Shown: one piece after another, positions 34,920-43,846 of the stretch | Position numbering within the stretch: position 1 is the stretch's first letter | Layout of the letters: each line of letters begins with the position of its first letter | From: Udaeobacter sp963805485 | GTDB taxonomy: Bacteria; Verrucomicrobiota; Verrucomicrobiia; Chthoniobacterales; UBA10450 | NCBI GenBank assembly: GCA_963805485.1 | Contig: CAWDUN010000004.1 | Span: forward strand, 496,001-560,000 | Direction: 5' to 3' | Length of the DNA: 64,000 bases | Translations under genes and position numbers: made by a program | The notes under the pieces: generated by a model | Databases searched by the model: none | Told to the model about the DNA's origin: nothing | The model's input: the letters and a program-made list of their open reading frames with translations, nothing else

Positions 34920-35159
34920 CTACCAATAACGATAATATCCTGGACGGCCGCTGACCCCGACAACCCAGCCCCGGTGCCGATAGTAATGCCCGCGGTTCTG
35001 ATACTGGTAGTAATGGCCTTGGTAGCGATATCGGTAGTAATGACCTCCATAGTAATAGGGATAATACCTTCCGTGGTAGCGATAAGCCGAGGCTGGCGCC
35101 GGAATAAAACAAGCAACACCGATCACTATAGCAAAGAATAATGGAAGAAGATTTTTCAT
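34920..35159 (-). CDS. Tyr/His/Gly-rich small secreted protein
   Basis: A 79-aa protein. A signal peptide (LLPLFFAIVIGVACFIPAPASA) is followed by a 55-residue segment composed almost wholly of Tyr, His, Arg and Gly (YRYHGRYYPYYYGGHYYRYR). No domain is recognised. Such composition could bind metals or form a low-complexity matrix. A good ribosome binding site (caggaa) precedes the ATG. It lies upstream of the Spy-like gene on the same strand, with a 136-base gap. Confidence 0.65.
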   Translation of the reverse strand: MKNLLPLFFAIVIGVACFIPAPASAYRYHGRYYPYYYGGHYYRYRYQGHYYQYQNRGHYYRHRGWVVGVSGRPGYYRYW

Positions 35160-35267
35160 AAGTTTCCTGACTATTAAACGCGGTGACTCTCTTGTGGTCG
35201 CAAGATTATTTTTGCGGCTCGGTTAGATGGCGAGGTAGGGTGCTGAATTTCCAGCGGGCATTTTTCG

Positions 35268-35960
35268 TTACAACAGCCGCCATTTCAGATCGCCCGAATT
35301 GCGTTTGCTTTCCCATAAACGGATTCCACCGAGGAATGCGTTCTCATTTTGACCGCGCACGATTCCCCTCGGCAATCGATCGAACTGGTGCACCAGGCCT
35401 CCGCCAACGACAACGTAGTCGGCAATGAATGCGCACTTTAATTGGCCGACAGCGTAAAGGACTTCACATTTCCATTTTCTCTTGCCCAATTCCGTCAGGC
35501 CGGGGACCCCGAGATGGTTCTCAATGATCTTACCGTCCGGATAAGGGAGGTCGCCCAACTCAAGGGACATGAGATTTCTGCCCCACACCAGCGCGGATCC
35601 AAGCCCTGTTCCCAGGCCAAGAAACAGCATCCGGCCGTGGCCCAGATAACTGCCGAGCGCTTGCATGGCTGCGTCATTAACGATGCGCACAGGTATTCCC
35701 AGTGCCCGCCCAAAATTAAAATGGACCCAATCTTTACCGAGGTGCTTCGGGTTTCGAAGAATTCGCCCGTCCCGTACGGGTGCCGGCACACCAATGGACG
35801 CTACGTCGAATTTCCAACCCCTCACGGTCTCCTTAAATTTGGCGACAAACTGTTTTGGAGTCATTCGTGAACCCGATGCAAATTCGCGCTCGATCCGCTC
35901 AGACAAGAGCAGTTTCACGAAGCTGCCGCCGATATCGACGACGAGAACTCTTCTCTTCAT
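35268..35960 (-). CDS. ROK-family kinase, paralogue of the 31689 gene
   Basis: A 230-aa protein close in sequence to the ROK gene after ppk: VVDIGGSFVKLLLSE, IVNDAAMQALGSYLG, LFLGLGTGLGSALVW, LELGDLPYP and VVVGGGLVHQFDRLP align directly. It has the same catalytic Asp (VNDAA) and no zinc cluster. It would phosphorylate a hexose using ATP or polyphosphate. It lies 28 bases after the DUF4388 gene on the same strand. The ATG at 35960 starts exactly where the paralogue begins; upstream in-frame codons are not conserved. Confidence 0.78.
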   Translation of the reverse strand: MKRRVLVVDIGGSFVKLLLSERIEREFASGSRMTPKQFVAKFKETVRGWKFDVASIGVPAPVRDGRILRNPKHLGKDWVHFNFGRALGIPVRIVNDAAMQALGSYLGHGRMLFLGLGTGLGSALVWGRNLMSLELGDLPYPDGKIIENHLGVPGLTELGKRKWKCEVLYAVGQLKCAFIADYVVVGGGLVHQFDRLPRGIVRGQNENAFLGGIRLWESKRNSGDLKWRLL

Positions 35961-35988
35961 GAGCACACGCCGCGCGGAAAAAGCGCGC

Positions 35989-36972
35989 TTATCGGCCGCG
36001 CCCGAACAATCGCCCCACGCCACCTTTGGGTTCGGGCTTCGCAGCTATGCTTCCAGGCCAGCACTCTACGATTTCAAGCGCTACGAACCGGAACAGCAGC
36101 AGCCTGGCAGATTTCAAATCGAGCCGCAGATTTTTTGCAATTTGTTGCACCGAGCGCGAGCCATTGAACTGCGAGCCGAATTGGGCCTCATCCGAAGTGA
36201 GCTTCAACTTCTGGATGCGATCGAAGCCTTCTCTCGTGTAAGACGGGATCGTTGCCGGATCGAAACCTCCTGGTTGCTCCGGATTCTGGACGAGACGCAA
36301 AGTTTCCAGTGACCAATCATCAACATCGGGGTCGCCGGTCACGTCGCCAAATCCGCCTAACAACTCGGTATTCTTTTCAAACATGATCCAAACATTTGGC
36401 GCCGACCACAATTGCGAAAAGAGCAGTTGCCCCTGCTGGCGAATTAAATCGAACGCCGGCTGCCGCTCGATCGACTCATTGCGTGCAAGCGTTAGAAGAA
36501 AAGGAGTTCCGTCTTCTTTCTGCTGATCGCGAGCGTTGGCAACGACCTCTGAATCAACATCTGCGATGATGGATAAAGTTTCCGGGCAATAGAGATCGAG
36601 GTCCCGGGTTGTTGCGAAAAGAATTTCGCCATCACGGGCAAGGACGTCGATCGCTTCCTGGTCCCAGCAGACTCGTAGCAAGCCGGTCAGGTTCTCCTTC
36701 CCGATAGCTCGTATCGCAAGGTTCAACGGAAACAAATTTTTGCGCCCGCAAAAATAAACATCAGCCGTGCCGACTTTCTTCCGCTGCCCGACTTCGGTGG
36801 CCGCAGCGTTTGAGACTGGCTCGGCCCAATCCGACTCGGGCGCAGAAGCGCGCCACCAATCATCGGACTGGGAAGCCTCTGAACTCGTGCCAGATTCGGG
36901 CGCGGCCTCATCCTCGGGTGGGGCGGCTGGCCGATCGGTCTGGTCGCGCTCTTCGCTGTTCGAACGTTCCAT
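35989..36972 (-). CDS. DUF4388 (PatA-like N-terminal) protein
   Basis: A 327-aa cytosolic protein. The first 60 residues are polar and acidic (low complexity, SEERDQTDRPAAPPEDEAAP). A DUF4388-like domain then spans roughly residues 75-250, including FPLNLAIRAIGKENLTGLLR and VLARDGEILFATT. The C-terminal third has a helical NLRLDLKSARLLLFRFVALE segment. DUF4388 proteins are found in two-component and gliding-type regulation in diverse bacteria. No receiver or kinase is fused here. It probably forms an operon with the ROK kinase. Confidence 0.75.
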   Translation of the reverse strand: MERSNSEERDQTDRPAAPPEDEAAPESGTSSEASQSDDWWRASAPESDWAEPVSNAAATEVGQRKKVGTADVYFCGRKNLFPLNLAIRAIGKENLTGLLRVCWDQEAIDVLARDGEILFATTRDLDLYCPETLSIIADVDSEVVANARDQQKEDGTPFLLTLARNESIERQPAFDLIRQQGQLLFSQLWSAPNVWIMFEKNTELLGGFGDVTGDPDVDDWSLETLRLVQNPEQPGGFDPATIPSYTREGFDRIQKLKLTSDEAQFGSQFNGSRSVQQIAKNLRLDLKSARLLLFRFVALEIVECWPGSIAAKPEPKGGVGRLFGRGR

Positions 36973-37053
36973 TTGGGCTTTAGTAGCTTGGGTGCGGGCT
37001 GCTGTCGCCGCAACTGTTCTGTCGCTGTAAGCAAACCTCTTATCAAGGCTTTA

Positions 37054-38493
37054 TCAAGAGGCCAATGTTCGCGACGAAGAACTCTCGCGCCCTTCTGAGA
37101 ATTGCCGCGCCAGGTCGCGTCTGTTAATTTTGCCGCGTTCGTTTGTTGGAATCAGGTCGACGATAAAGATTCGTTTCGGCACCTGCCATCCGCTCAATGC
37201 AGTGCGGCAAAATCGTAAAAGATCGCTTTCGTTCACGGCCGCCGATGCCAGCACGCACGCCGCCACTTCTTCATTTCGTAATCCTGCACCTGTGGGACGG
37301 CCAAACACGACCGCCTGCCGCACTCCGTTAAAACGCAGCAGATGTGCTTCTACTTCCGCCGGATTCACTTTCTTACCGGCCACATTGATTACGTCCGAAA
37401 TCCGGCCCACGATCTTCAGCACGGAATCGTGTCGCTCGAGCAGGTCGTCCGGAAGGAAAACACCGTTCCCGAGCTTGTGATGGTTGGGTTCGGGAAAATA
37501 GCCGTCGCTCACTGCTGCGCTGCGAACACGAATCTGGCCGGCGGACTCCGTTGCATCGACAAACTCAACTTCGACGCCCTGCATCGGCTGACCTGCAAGA
37601 CCGTCCTCGAACGTTGTGCCGTGGCGGTCGTAGCAGATTCCGCCGCATTCTGATGCGCCGTAGAACGAATGAATCGGCTGCTTGAATTTCTCGAAAAACT
37701 TTTTCGCGACTGCGCTCGAGAGCGGTGCGCCAGCAGAAATGCACAGCCGAAGTTTTGGCAATGGCGGCACATCACCAGTGTCGCAAAACGCCTGATAAAA
37801 AGTCGGCGTGCCAGGAAAGACCGTCGTGCCAGTGCGCGCAAGATCCGCGAGGACAGCTCGCGGCGTTCTATCGCGGCTTACGACCATCGGCACACCGCGC
37901 GCAATCAATGGCGTAAGCAAATTGCTGAACCCATATGAGTGCGAGACCGGGATCACCCCGAAATTCAGATCCTCATCTGAAATGCCCATGGTGCCGCAAA
38001 TCTGATTGCAATCAGCGAGCAATTGATGACTGCGAAATCGGATTGCACGCGGCGCCGCCGTTGTGCCGGAGGTGAGTTTCAAGAGCGCGGGTAAATTCTC
38101 GCCCCAATCCGCTGCAGTGTCGGCTGTCCTCACCCGAAGGATCTGCAGACAATCCTCGCCGGGAACCGCGCAGACCAGAGCGCTCGCTCTGCAGATTTCC
38201 AACGCTGCATCACGTTGTTGCTCCCCGATTGACTGGTCCAGCGGCAGAACAACCAGCTGCTTGCGCAGACACGCGATGAAAACCGCAGGCCAATCTGCGT
38301 GGTTGCCAATTTGCACCGCGACGACTGCGCCCGGGAGAAACGGGTCCATTTTGACCGCGAAAGCACGTGTGTGCGTTTCAATGTCCTGAAACCTCCGCGC
38401 GACCCTACCATTTGAATCAAAAATTGCCGCTTTGTCGCCTCTCCGTGAGATCGTCGTCTGCCATGCGAGTAGCAGTGGATCGCTGTGTTTCAT
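37054..38493 (-). CDS. AMP-dependent acyl-CoA synthetase/ligase family protein
   Basis: A 479-aa adenylating enzyme. The ATP motif is LLKLTSGTTAAPRAI, followed by VIPVSHSYGFSNLLTPL, SFYGASECGGICYD and GRISDVINVAGKKVNPAEVE; the C-terminal catalytic Lys falls in NERGKINRRDL. It activates a carboxylic acid with ATP and then passes it to CoA or a carrier protein. The sequence is short for a long-chain ligase, and the substrate pocket does not reveal the acid. It diverges from rpmE. The start is the ATG at 38493, three codons into a longer frame. Confidence 0.85.
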   Translation of the reverse strand: MKHSDPLLLAWQTTISRRGDKAAIFDSNGRVARRFQDIETHTRAFAVKMDPFLPGAVVAVQIGNHADWPAVFIACLRKQLVVLPLDQSIGEQQRDAALEICRASALVCAVPGEDCLQILRVRTADTAADWGENLPALLKLTSGTTAAPRAIRFRSHQLLADCNQICGTMGISDEDLNFGVIPVSHSYGFSNLLTPLIARGVPMVVSRDRTPRAVLADLARTGTTVFPGTPTFYQAFCDTGDVPPLPKLRLCISAGAPLSSAVAKKFFEKFKQPIHSFYGASECGGICYDRHGTTFEDGLAGQPMQGVEVEFVDATESAGQIRVRSAAVSDGYFPEPNHHKLGNGVFLPDDLLERHDSVLKIVGRISDVINVAGKKVNPAEVEAHLLRFNGVRQAVVFGRPTGAGLRNEEVAACVLASAAVNESDLLRFCRTALSGWQVPKRIFIVDLIPTNERGKINRRDLARQFSEGRESSSSRTLAS

Positions 38494-38543
38494 CGCTTGC
38501 AAAAACCGAAGGTCGCGAATACATTCCGCGCTCCATTAAGAAG

Positions 38544-38771
38544 ATGAAAGCAGCCATTCATCCAGAATATTACGAGACCGATATGGTATGCGCATGCGGG
38601 ACGGTGTATCACACTCGCTCCACGCGGCGCGATATTAAGATCGGCATTTGCGCCGCTTGTCATCCCTTTTTCACCGGCGAACAAAAGTTTGTCGATACCG
38701 CGGGGAGAGTCGAGAAATTTGCCCGCCGTTACGGCAGCACCAAAGCTGCCCGCGCCGAGAAGAAAGCTTAG
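38544..38771 (+). CDS. rpmE: 50S ribosomal protein L31
   Basis: A 75-aa ribosomal protein. KAAIHPEYYETDMVCACGTV begins with the L31 signature, and the zinc ligands are Cys in CAC and CAAC (CACGT and ICAACHPFF). It is the zinc-binding form. HPFFTGEQKFVDTAGRVEKF is canonical. It lies 68 bases before prfA and has a terminator-like hairpin after it. Confidence 0.95.
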   Translation: MKAAIHPEYYETDMVCACGTVYHTRSTRRDIKIGICAACHPFFTGEQKFVDTAGRVEKFARRYGSTKAARAEKKA

Positions 38772-38783
38772 CTCGTTTTAGAG

Positions 38784-38806
38784 GCGTTCGCCTGCCGAAC
38801 GCTTTC
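38784..38806 (+). terminator. Hairpin after rpmE
   Basis: gcgttcg (38784-38790) and cgaacgc (38796-38802) form a perfect 7-bp stem with a cctgc loop, followed by ttt and ctct. It lies 13 bases beyond the rpmE stop, so part of the rpmE message may end here before prfA. Confidence 0.5.
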
Positions 38807-38838
38807 TCTGCGGCTGATAATGGCGGCATCACACTTTC

Positions 38839-39918
38839 ATGGATTTAAATTCCCTTATCCAACTCAAACGCGAACGCTTTGAACAGCTCGAGCGTGACAT
38901 TTCCGATCCGCGCCTGTTCGATAATCGCAAACGTGCTGAGGAGATCATGCGCGAACACGCGAGTCTCAAGGATTTACTGGAGAAATGGCGGGCGCTCGAA
39001 ACCGCGAGCAAGCAACTTGACGATAATCGCGAGCTGGCGACGTCGCGCGATGTCGAGATCGCCGCGATGGCTGATGATGAAATTCCGGAGCTCGAAAAAC
39101 GAGTGGCCGATCTTGAACGCGACGTTCAGATCGCTTTGGTGCCGGCGGATCAAACCGAAGAACGCGACGCCATAGTGGAAGTCCGTGCCGGCACAGGCGG
39201 TAATGAAGCCGCTATTTTCGCCGCTGATCTTTACCGGATGTATCATCGCTATGCAGAAGCGGCGGGACTGAAGACTGAGGATCTCGAATCCAGTCCGTCG
39301 GAACTTGGTGGCGTCAAAGAAGCAATCTTCCGAGTTTCGGGTCAATCGGTCTTTCGAAAGCTTCGTTATGAGAGCGGTGTGCACCGTGTGCAACGCGTGC
39401 CTGCCACCGAAGCTCAAGGCCGCATTCATACATCCACGGCAACGGTGGCGGTGCTACCGGAGGCGGAAGATGTCGACGTGGAGTTAAAACCAGACGATTT
39501 GCGGATCGAAGTTTCGCGCGCGGGCGGCCCGGGCGGGCAAGGCGTGAACACGACCGACTCAGCCGTGCAGGTCATGCACATTCCGACTGGCATGATCGTT
39601 CGCTGCCAGGATGGTCGCAGCCAAATCAAGAACAAGGAGCGCGCGTTATCAATTTTGCGGGCGCGCTTACTGGAGCACAAGCAGCGCGAGGAAGCGGAGA
39701 AATACAGCGCCCAACGTCGGGGACAGATCGGCACCGGTGGGCGCGAAGAAAAAATACGCACCTACAATTTTCCACAGAACCGGGTGACCGATCACCGCAT
39801 CGGACTCACGCTTTACAATTTGGATCGAGTGATGGATGGCGATCTCGGGGCGTTGATTCAGTCACTGCAAGCCGCAGATGTCGCTGAGCGGTTGAAGCAA
39901 TCAGGCGCCGCGGCATAA
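38839..39918 (+). CDS. prfA: Peptide chain release factor 1
   Basis: A 359-aa factor. The PAT element that reads stop codons is in RVPATEAQGRIHTS, and the GGQ motif (residues 232-234) is in GGPGGQGVNTTDSA. These are release factor 1 markers. The PrmC methylase that modifies the GGQ Gln is encoded 3 kb downstream, after two unrelated genes. Confidence 0.96.
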   Translation: MDLNSLIQLKRERFEQLERDISDPRLFDNRKRAEEIMREHASLKDLLEKWRALETASKQLDDNRELATSRDVEIAAMADDEIPELEKRVADLERDVQIALVPADQTEERDAIVEVRAGTGGNEAAIFAADLYRMYHRYAEAAGLKTEDLESSPSELGGVKEAIFRVSGQSVFRKLRYESGVHRVQRVPATEAQGRIHTSTATVAVLPEAEDVDVELKPDDLRIEVSRAGGPGGQGVNTTDSAVQVMHIPTGMIVRCQDGRSQIKNKERALSILRARLLEHKQREEAEKYSAQRRGQIGTGGREEKIRTYNFPQNRVTDHRIGLTLYNLDRVMDGDLGALIQSLQAADVAERLKQSGAAA

Positions 39919-39938
39919 TCGGCTCACCATTTCGGTGA

Positions 39939-39968
39939 AGGGGCGCTTGACGTAACCGCGCCTCTTTG
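39939..39968 (+). terminator. Possible terminator after prfA
   Basis: aggggcgc (39939-39946) and gcgcctct (39958-39965) make a 7-of-8 stem with an 11-base loop, followed by ttg/t. It suggests that the protease gene at 40006 is transcribed separately from prfA. Confidence 0.4.
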
Positions 39969-40005
39969 TTGTACTCGGCCTCTGAACGCAGTCGCGTTAA
40001 AGCCT

Positions 40006-41622
40006 ATGGCTGCATCTGATCGGCGAGAGCAGGAAAAAGACGAAATAAAGCGGTTTGATCCCCGCATTCTTGATCGCAGCGTTATCGCGATTCCGCTGCT
40101 CGAGGAAATCAACAGAGACGATGACGCGGTTCGCGGCGTCATTATCGATGTGAACATTGATTACGATGAAGGTCGCGACGCAGGCCGAACATGGATTCGG
40201 GAGGCGATCAAAAAGGCCGTAGCCGAAATTGCACCGGCCGACGAGAACCAAGGTGTACGGGAGAAGAAGACGGATCTAAGCAATCAATACATCTTCGCCC
40301 GCCTCAGCGGAAAAGTTATTCGCGAACTCGTCCGTCTGGATGCCGAGCGCGCTGGCAGCCAACCCAAAAAAGCCAAGAACGCCAAGAAACCGCGGCAGTC
40401 GAAGAAACCCGGAAAAGCTTCAGTGCAGTCGGATACAGCAGCGCTATACCGAGTTCGTGCTATCTACCGCATCTGGCCCGATTTTAAGATTTCACCGTGC
40501 ATTACCAAGTCTCTCGCGACGGTGAAAGCAGATGCGGCGCAAACTTCCTTCTGCGCGCACGGTATCGATATCACATGGGCCGTCATGGACTCGGGAATCG
40601 ACGCGAATCATCCGCACTTTGCCTTGCACGCGAACGTTGATCCGGCTTCTCCACTTCACGCAGATTTTACCGATACATCCAACATTCCGAAGGGCGGCAA
40701 CGCTGCGCTGATGGATGGTTTTGGACACGGCACACACGTGGCGGGAATTATAGCGGGAGAACAAGTGGCCGATGACACAAGAAAGAAGGCCCAAAAAATG
40801 CGCGCCGTCACCCGTTCGGTCAGGGGCTACGAAGAGGGAAATTCTCCCGCAGTAGAGACTCATGAGGTTACGCTCAATTCAATTCGCGGCATGGCGCCTC
40901 GTTGTCATCTCGTTAGTCTGAAGGTGCTGGACGACGAAGGTAACGGTGAAGTCAGCAATTTGATTGCGGCGATCGCGCACATCCAGGAGAAGAATGGCCA
41001 CGGTCGTTTGAATGTGATCCACGGAGTTAACATCAGTCTCGGATATGATTTCGACCCGGAATGGTTTGCCTGTGGGCAAAGTCCCCTGTGCGTTGAGATC
41101 AATCGCTTGGTGCGATCGGGGGTGGTGGTCGTTGTGGCCGCAGGCAACACCGGCTATGGCGCGCTTGCAGCGCAACAGCGGACAACGAACGCCGGGATGC
41201 CAGTCACAATCAATGATCCAGGCAACGCGGAACTAGCCATCACCGTCGGTTCCACGCATCGCGACATGCCGCATGTGTACGGCGTTTCGTACTTTTCCTC
41301 AAAGGGCCCGACTGGCGATGGACGAATGAAGCCCGACATCGTGGCTCCGGGGGAGAAAATTCTCTCTGCCGCGACGGGAAAGTTGTTAATGGATCGAGCG
41401 GAAGGAAAACCATGCGAATACGTCGAGGACAGCGGGACCAGCATGGCTGCCCCGCATGTCAGCGGTGTTGTTGCGGCATTCCTCTCCGTCCGACGAGAGT
41501 TCATCGGCGAACCGGAACGGGTAAAGGAGATTTTTCTGGCGGCAGCTACCGATTTGAAACGAGAGCGCTCTTTTCAAGGCGCAGGATTGATTGATCTGAT
41601 GCGCGCCATTCAGTCTGTGTAA
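40006..41622 (+). CDS. Subtilisin-like (S8) serine peptidase, no export signal
   Basis: A 538-aa protease. The catalytic triad is Asp195 (WAVMDSGIDANHPHF), His241 (GFGHGTHVAGIIAG) and Ser479 (DSGTSMAAPHVSG), with oxyanion Asn in VVVVAAGNTGYG. There is no signal peptide. The first 130 residues are an unusual extension: a strand-helix part (GVIIDVNIDYDEGRDAG), perhaps an inhibitor-like prodomain, followed by a Lys-rich linker (KKAKNAKKPRQSKK). An insert between His and Ser is helical. It is 20 bases from the hydrolase gene and the two are likely an operon. It lies between prfA and prmC, which are usually adjacent, so it may be an inserted accessory unit. Confidence 0.88.
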   Translation: MAASDRREQEKDEIKRFDPRILDRSVIAIPLLEEINRDDDAVRGVIIDVNIDYDEGRDAGRTWIREAIKKAVAEIAPADENQGVREKKTDLSNQYIFARLSGKVIRELVRLDAERAGSQPKKAKNAKKPRQSKKPGKASVQSDTAALYRVRAIYRIWPDFKISPCITKSLATVKADAAQTSFCAHGIDITWAVMDSGIDANHPHFALHANVDPASPLHADFTDTSNIPKGGNAALMDGFGHGTHVAGIIAGEQVADDTRKKAQKMRAVTRSVRGYEEGNSPAVETHEVTLNSIRGMAPRCHLVSLKVLDDEGNGEVSNLIAAIAHIQEKNGHGRLNVIHGVNISLGYDFDPEWFACGQSPLCVEINRLVRSGVVVVVAAGNTGYGALAAQQRTTNAGMPVTINDPGNAELAITVGSTHRDMPHVYGVSYFSSKGPTGDGRMKPDIVAPGEKILSAATGKLLMDRAEGKPCEYVEDSGTSMAAPHVSGVVAAFLSVRREFIGEPERVKEIFLAAATDLKRERSFQGAGLIDLMRAIQSV

Positions 41623-41642
41623 AAACATCATGCAAGAAGCTT

Positions 41643-42965
41643 ATGAATGACATCGCAGGTATTCCTTATGCGGCCGCTCACTTCGATAAAGACGGTGCGG
41701 CTTTAGACAAACAAAAAGTCACGCTACCCGACGGCACGACAGACGTTATCGTCGCCGCGCACGGGTGGAATAACACCGAAGAACAAGCAGAGCGGCTTTA
41801 CATTGAATTGTTCACCAGCTTTGCAGCAGTCGCTCCGGATCAGCTTCAGAACAAAAAGATCGCAATTGTGGGAGTCATCTGGCCGTCGAAAAAATTTACC
41901 GATGTCGTTGATGCCGCTGTCGCGGAACAAGGGCCGGGCGGTGGCGCGGGATTGGCCGCGAGCTCCGCCGCGGCGGACGAAACCATCAAGGCGAAGCTGG
42001 ACGTCATTGCCAAGATGTTCGACAAGAAAGCGGCAAAAAAGATCACCGCTGCGAAAAACCAGATCGGCAAGCTGGAGAGTGATCTCGATGCACGGCGAAA
42101 ATTTGTAGACGAGCTGCGGAGCTTACTCGACGACAGCGCCGCCCACGAGGAAGACAATTCTGCGCTCTTCTTCAAGCTCGATGGATCGGTGATACTCGAG
42201 AAGTTAAAGATGCCGACCCCGCTGGTCGCTTCCGGCGGAGGAGGGGGAGGCGGCGCGGCGTCACTTGGCGCTCATCGGACAACCACCTCGACAGGCGGCG
42301 CAGCAGGACTGGGTGATATTTTTTCTGGAATCAAATCCGGCGCGATTCGGTTCCTGAATTATTTGGCTTATTACGAAATGAAAAAGCGCGCCGGAACAGT
42401 CGGCCAGGTAGGTGTAGCACCACTGCTTGATCGACTGGCTGACCACGTGCAGCGGATCCATCTGGTGGGCCACAGCTTTGGCTGTCGCGTCGTGACGGCG
42501 GCCGCGGCGACATCTAGGACAGACAAATTACAAAGCATGTCTCTTTTGCAGGCTGCTTTTTCGCACAACGGATTCTCGAAATCGATGAATGGATTCTTTC
42601 GCAGCGTCGTCGATAACCACCGGGTCAAAGGTCCGATCCTCGTCACTTACACGCCGAATGATCGCGCTGTAGGAATTGCTTATCCAGTTGCTTCGCGATT
42701 GTCTGGCACGGTTGCATCAGCTTTTGGCGACGCCAATGACAAATTTGGCGGCCTCGGCCGCAACGGTGCACAGAAAATGGAGTCCGGTGAAATTGTGCAG
42801 GGTGTTGATCGGCTGCTCGCGGTGGGCGGGACCTACAGCTGGCAGTCAGGTCGTTTTCACAATCTCGAAGGCAGCAAATACATCGTGGATCCAAGCGGCC
42901 GCGATGCACACGGATTCGTAACTGGAAAAGAAGTTGCCTGGGCTATCAGCCGCGCAATGGCGTAG
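41643..42965 (+). CDS. Alpha/beta-hydrolase-like protein with Gly-rich insert
   Basis: A 440-aa protein with no signal peptide. An N-terminal strand and oxyanion-type turn (VIVAAHGWNN) is followed by a long helical, Ala/Lys-rich region (about 75-175), a Gly-rich linker (residues ~200-225), and the nucleophile elbow HLVGHSFGCRVV with Ser278. Candidates for the acid are the TYTPNDRAVG Asp, and for the base, the C-terminal FHNLEG His. It resembles lipase/esterase-like serine hydrolases of unknown substrate. It follows the S8 peptidase by 20 bases, the two probably acting together. The Gly-rich linker may separate two functional halves. Confidence 0.72.
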   Translation: MNDIAGIPYAAAHFDKDGAALDKQKVTLPDGTTDVIVAAHGWNNTEEQAERLYIELFTSFAAVAPDQLQNKKIAIVGVIWPSKKFTDVVDAAVAEQGPGGGAGLAASSAAADETIKAKLDVIAKMFDKKAAKKITAAKNQIGKLESDLDARRKFVDELRSLLDDSAAHEEDNSALFFKLDGSVILEKLKMPTPLVASGGGGGGGAASLGAHRTTTSTGGAAGLGDIFSGIKSGAIRFLNYLAYYEMKKRAGTVGQVGVAPLLDRLADHVQRIHLVGHSFGCRVVTAAAATSRTDKLQSMSLLQAAFSHNGFSKSMNGFFRSVVDNHRVKGPILVTYTPNDRAVGIAYPVASRLSGTVASAFGDANDKFGGLGRNGAQKMESGEIVQGVDRLLAVGGTYSWQSGRFHNLEGSKYIVDPSGRDAHGFVTGKEVAWAISRAMA

Positions 42966-43003
42966 CTGACTGCGCGCGAAGAGCGCCTGTAGTAAGCTGT
43001 TAG

Positions 43004-43846
43004 ATGACTGTGCTCGAGGTCTTGCAATCGACGACGGGCTATTTCCAGAAGCGCAACATCGACAGTCCACGTTTAAATGCGGAACACCTATTGGCGCACG
43101 TACTGGTCCAGAAACGAATGGAATTATACCTGGATTTCGAGCGCCGGTTGCGGGAATCGGAGCTTGCGCCGTTGCGAGAACTGGTGAAGCGCCGCGGCTT
43201 AGGAGAACCACTTCAACACCTGCTCGGCACCGTAGAATTCTGCGGGCGCAGTTTTCGCTGCGATAAGCGTGCACTGGTGCCGCGACCTGAAACCGAGCAG
43301 CTCGTCGAGCTGCTGATTTCACACGTTAAATCCGAAATTGCACATGCTCGCATGACCGATGTTGGAACCGGCAGTGGCGTCATTGCGGTCACTCTGGCTG
43401 CGGAATTTCCGGAAGCCGAGATCGTGGGAGTCGATATTTCTGAAGACGCTCTCACGCTCGCGCGCGAAAATGCTGAGCGACTCGATCTGGCCGATCGTGT
43501 CCGTTTCCTGCGAAGCGACTTGCTTGAAAGCGTGCAACCAGACTTCGATGTGATCGTCGCAAATCTTCCGTACGTTTCCACCGAAGACCGACAGAATCTT
43601 TCTCGCGAAGTGTTGCACGATCCCGAAGTGGCGCTTTTTGCAGGCGCCCGCGGGGACGAGCTGGTGCGGCGATTAATTGCGCAGGCGCCGTCGTGGCTTC
43701 GGCCGGCGGGATTGCTGGCGATGGAGATCGGGATCGGCCAAAGTGAGCCGCTTGTGGCGGCGCTAGCGGACAAAAATTATCGCGACATTTCGACAGAAAA
43801 AGACTACTCGGGTGTGATACGTTTCTTGTTCGCGAGGTATGGATAA
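43004..43846 (+). CDS. prmC: Release factor glutamine methyltransferase
   Basis: A 280-aa SAM-dependent enzyme that methylates the GGQ Gln of release factors. The SAM motif is DVGTGSGVIAVTLA, the acid in VGVDISEDAL, and NLPY (VANLPYVS) marks substrate-amide binding. The N-terminal helical domain is normal. Its 3' end overlaps murA by eight bases. Confidence 0.94.
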   Translation: MTVLEVLQSTTGYFQKRNIDSPRLNAEHLLAHVLVQKRMELYLDFERRLRESELAPLRELVKRRGLGEPLQHLLGTVEFCGRSFRCDKRALVPRPETEQLVELLISHVKSEIAHARMTDVGTGSGVIAVTLAAEFPEAEIVGVDISEDALTLARENAERLDLADRVRFLRSDLLESVQPDFDVIVANLPYVSTEDRQNLSREVLHDPEVALFAGARGDELVRRLIAQAPSWLRPAGLLAMEIGIGQSEPLVAALADKNYRDISTEKDYSGVIRFLFARYG

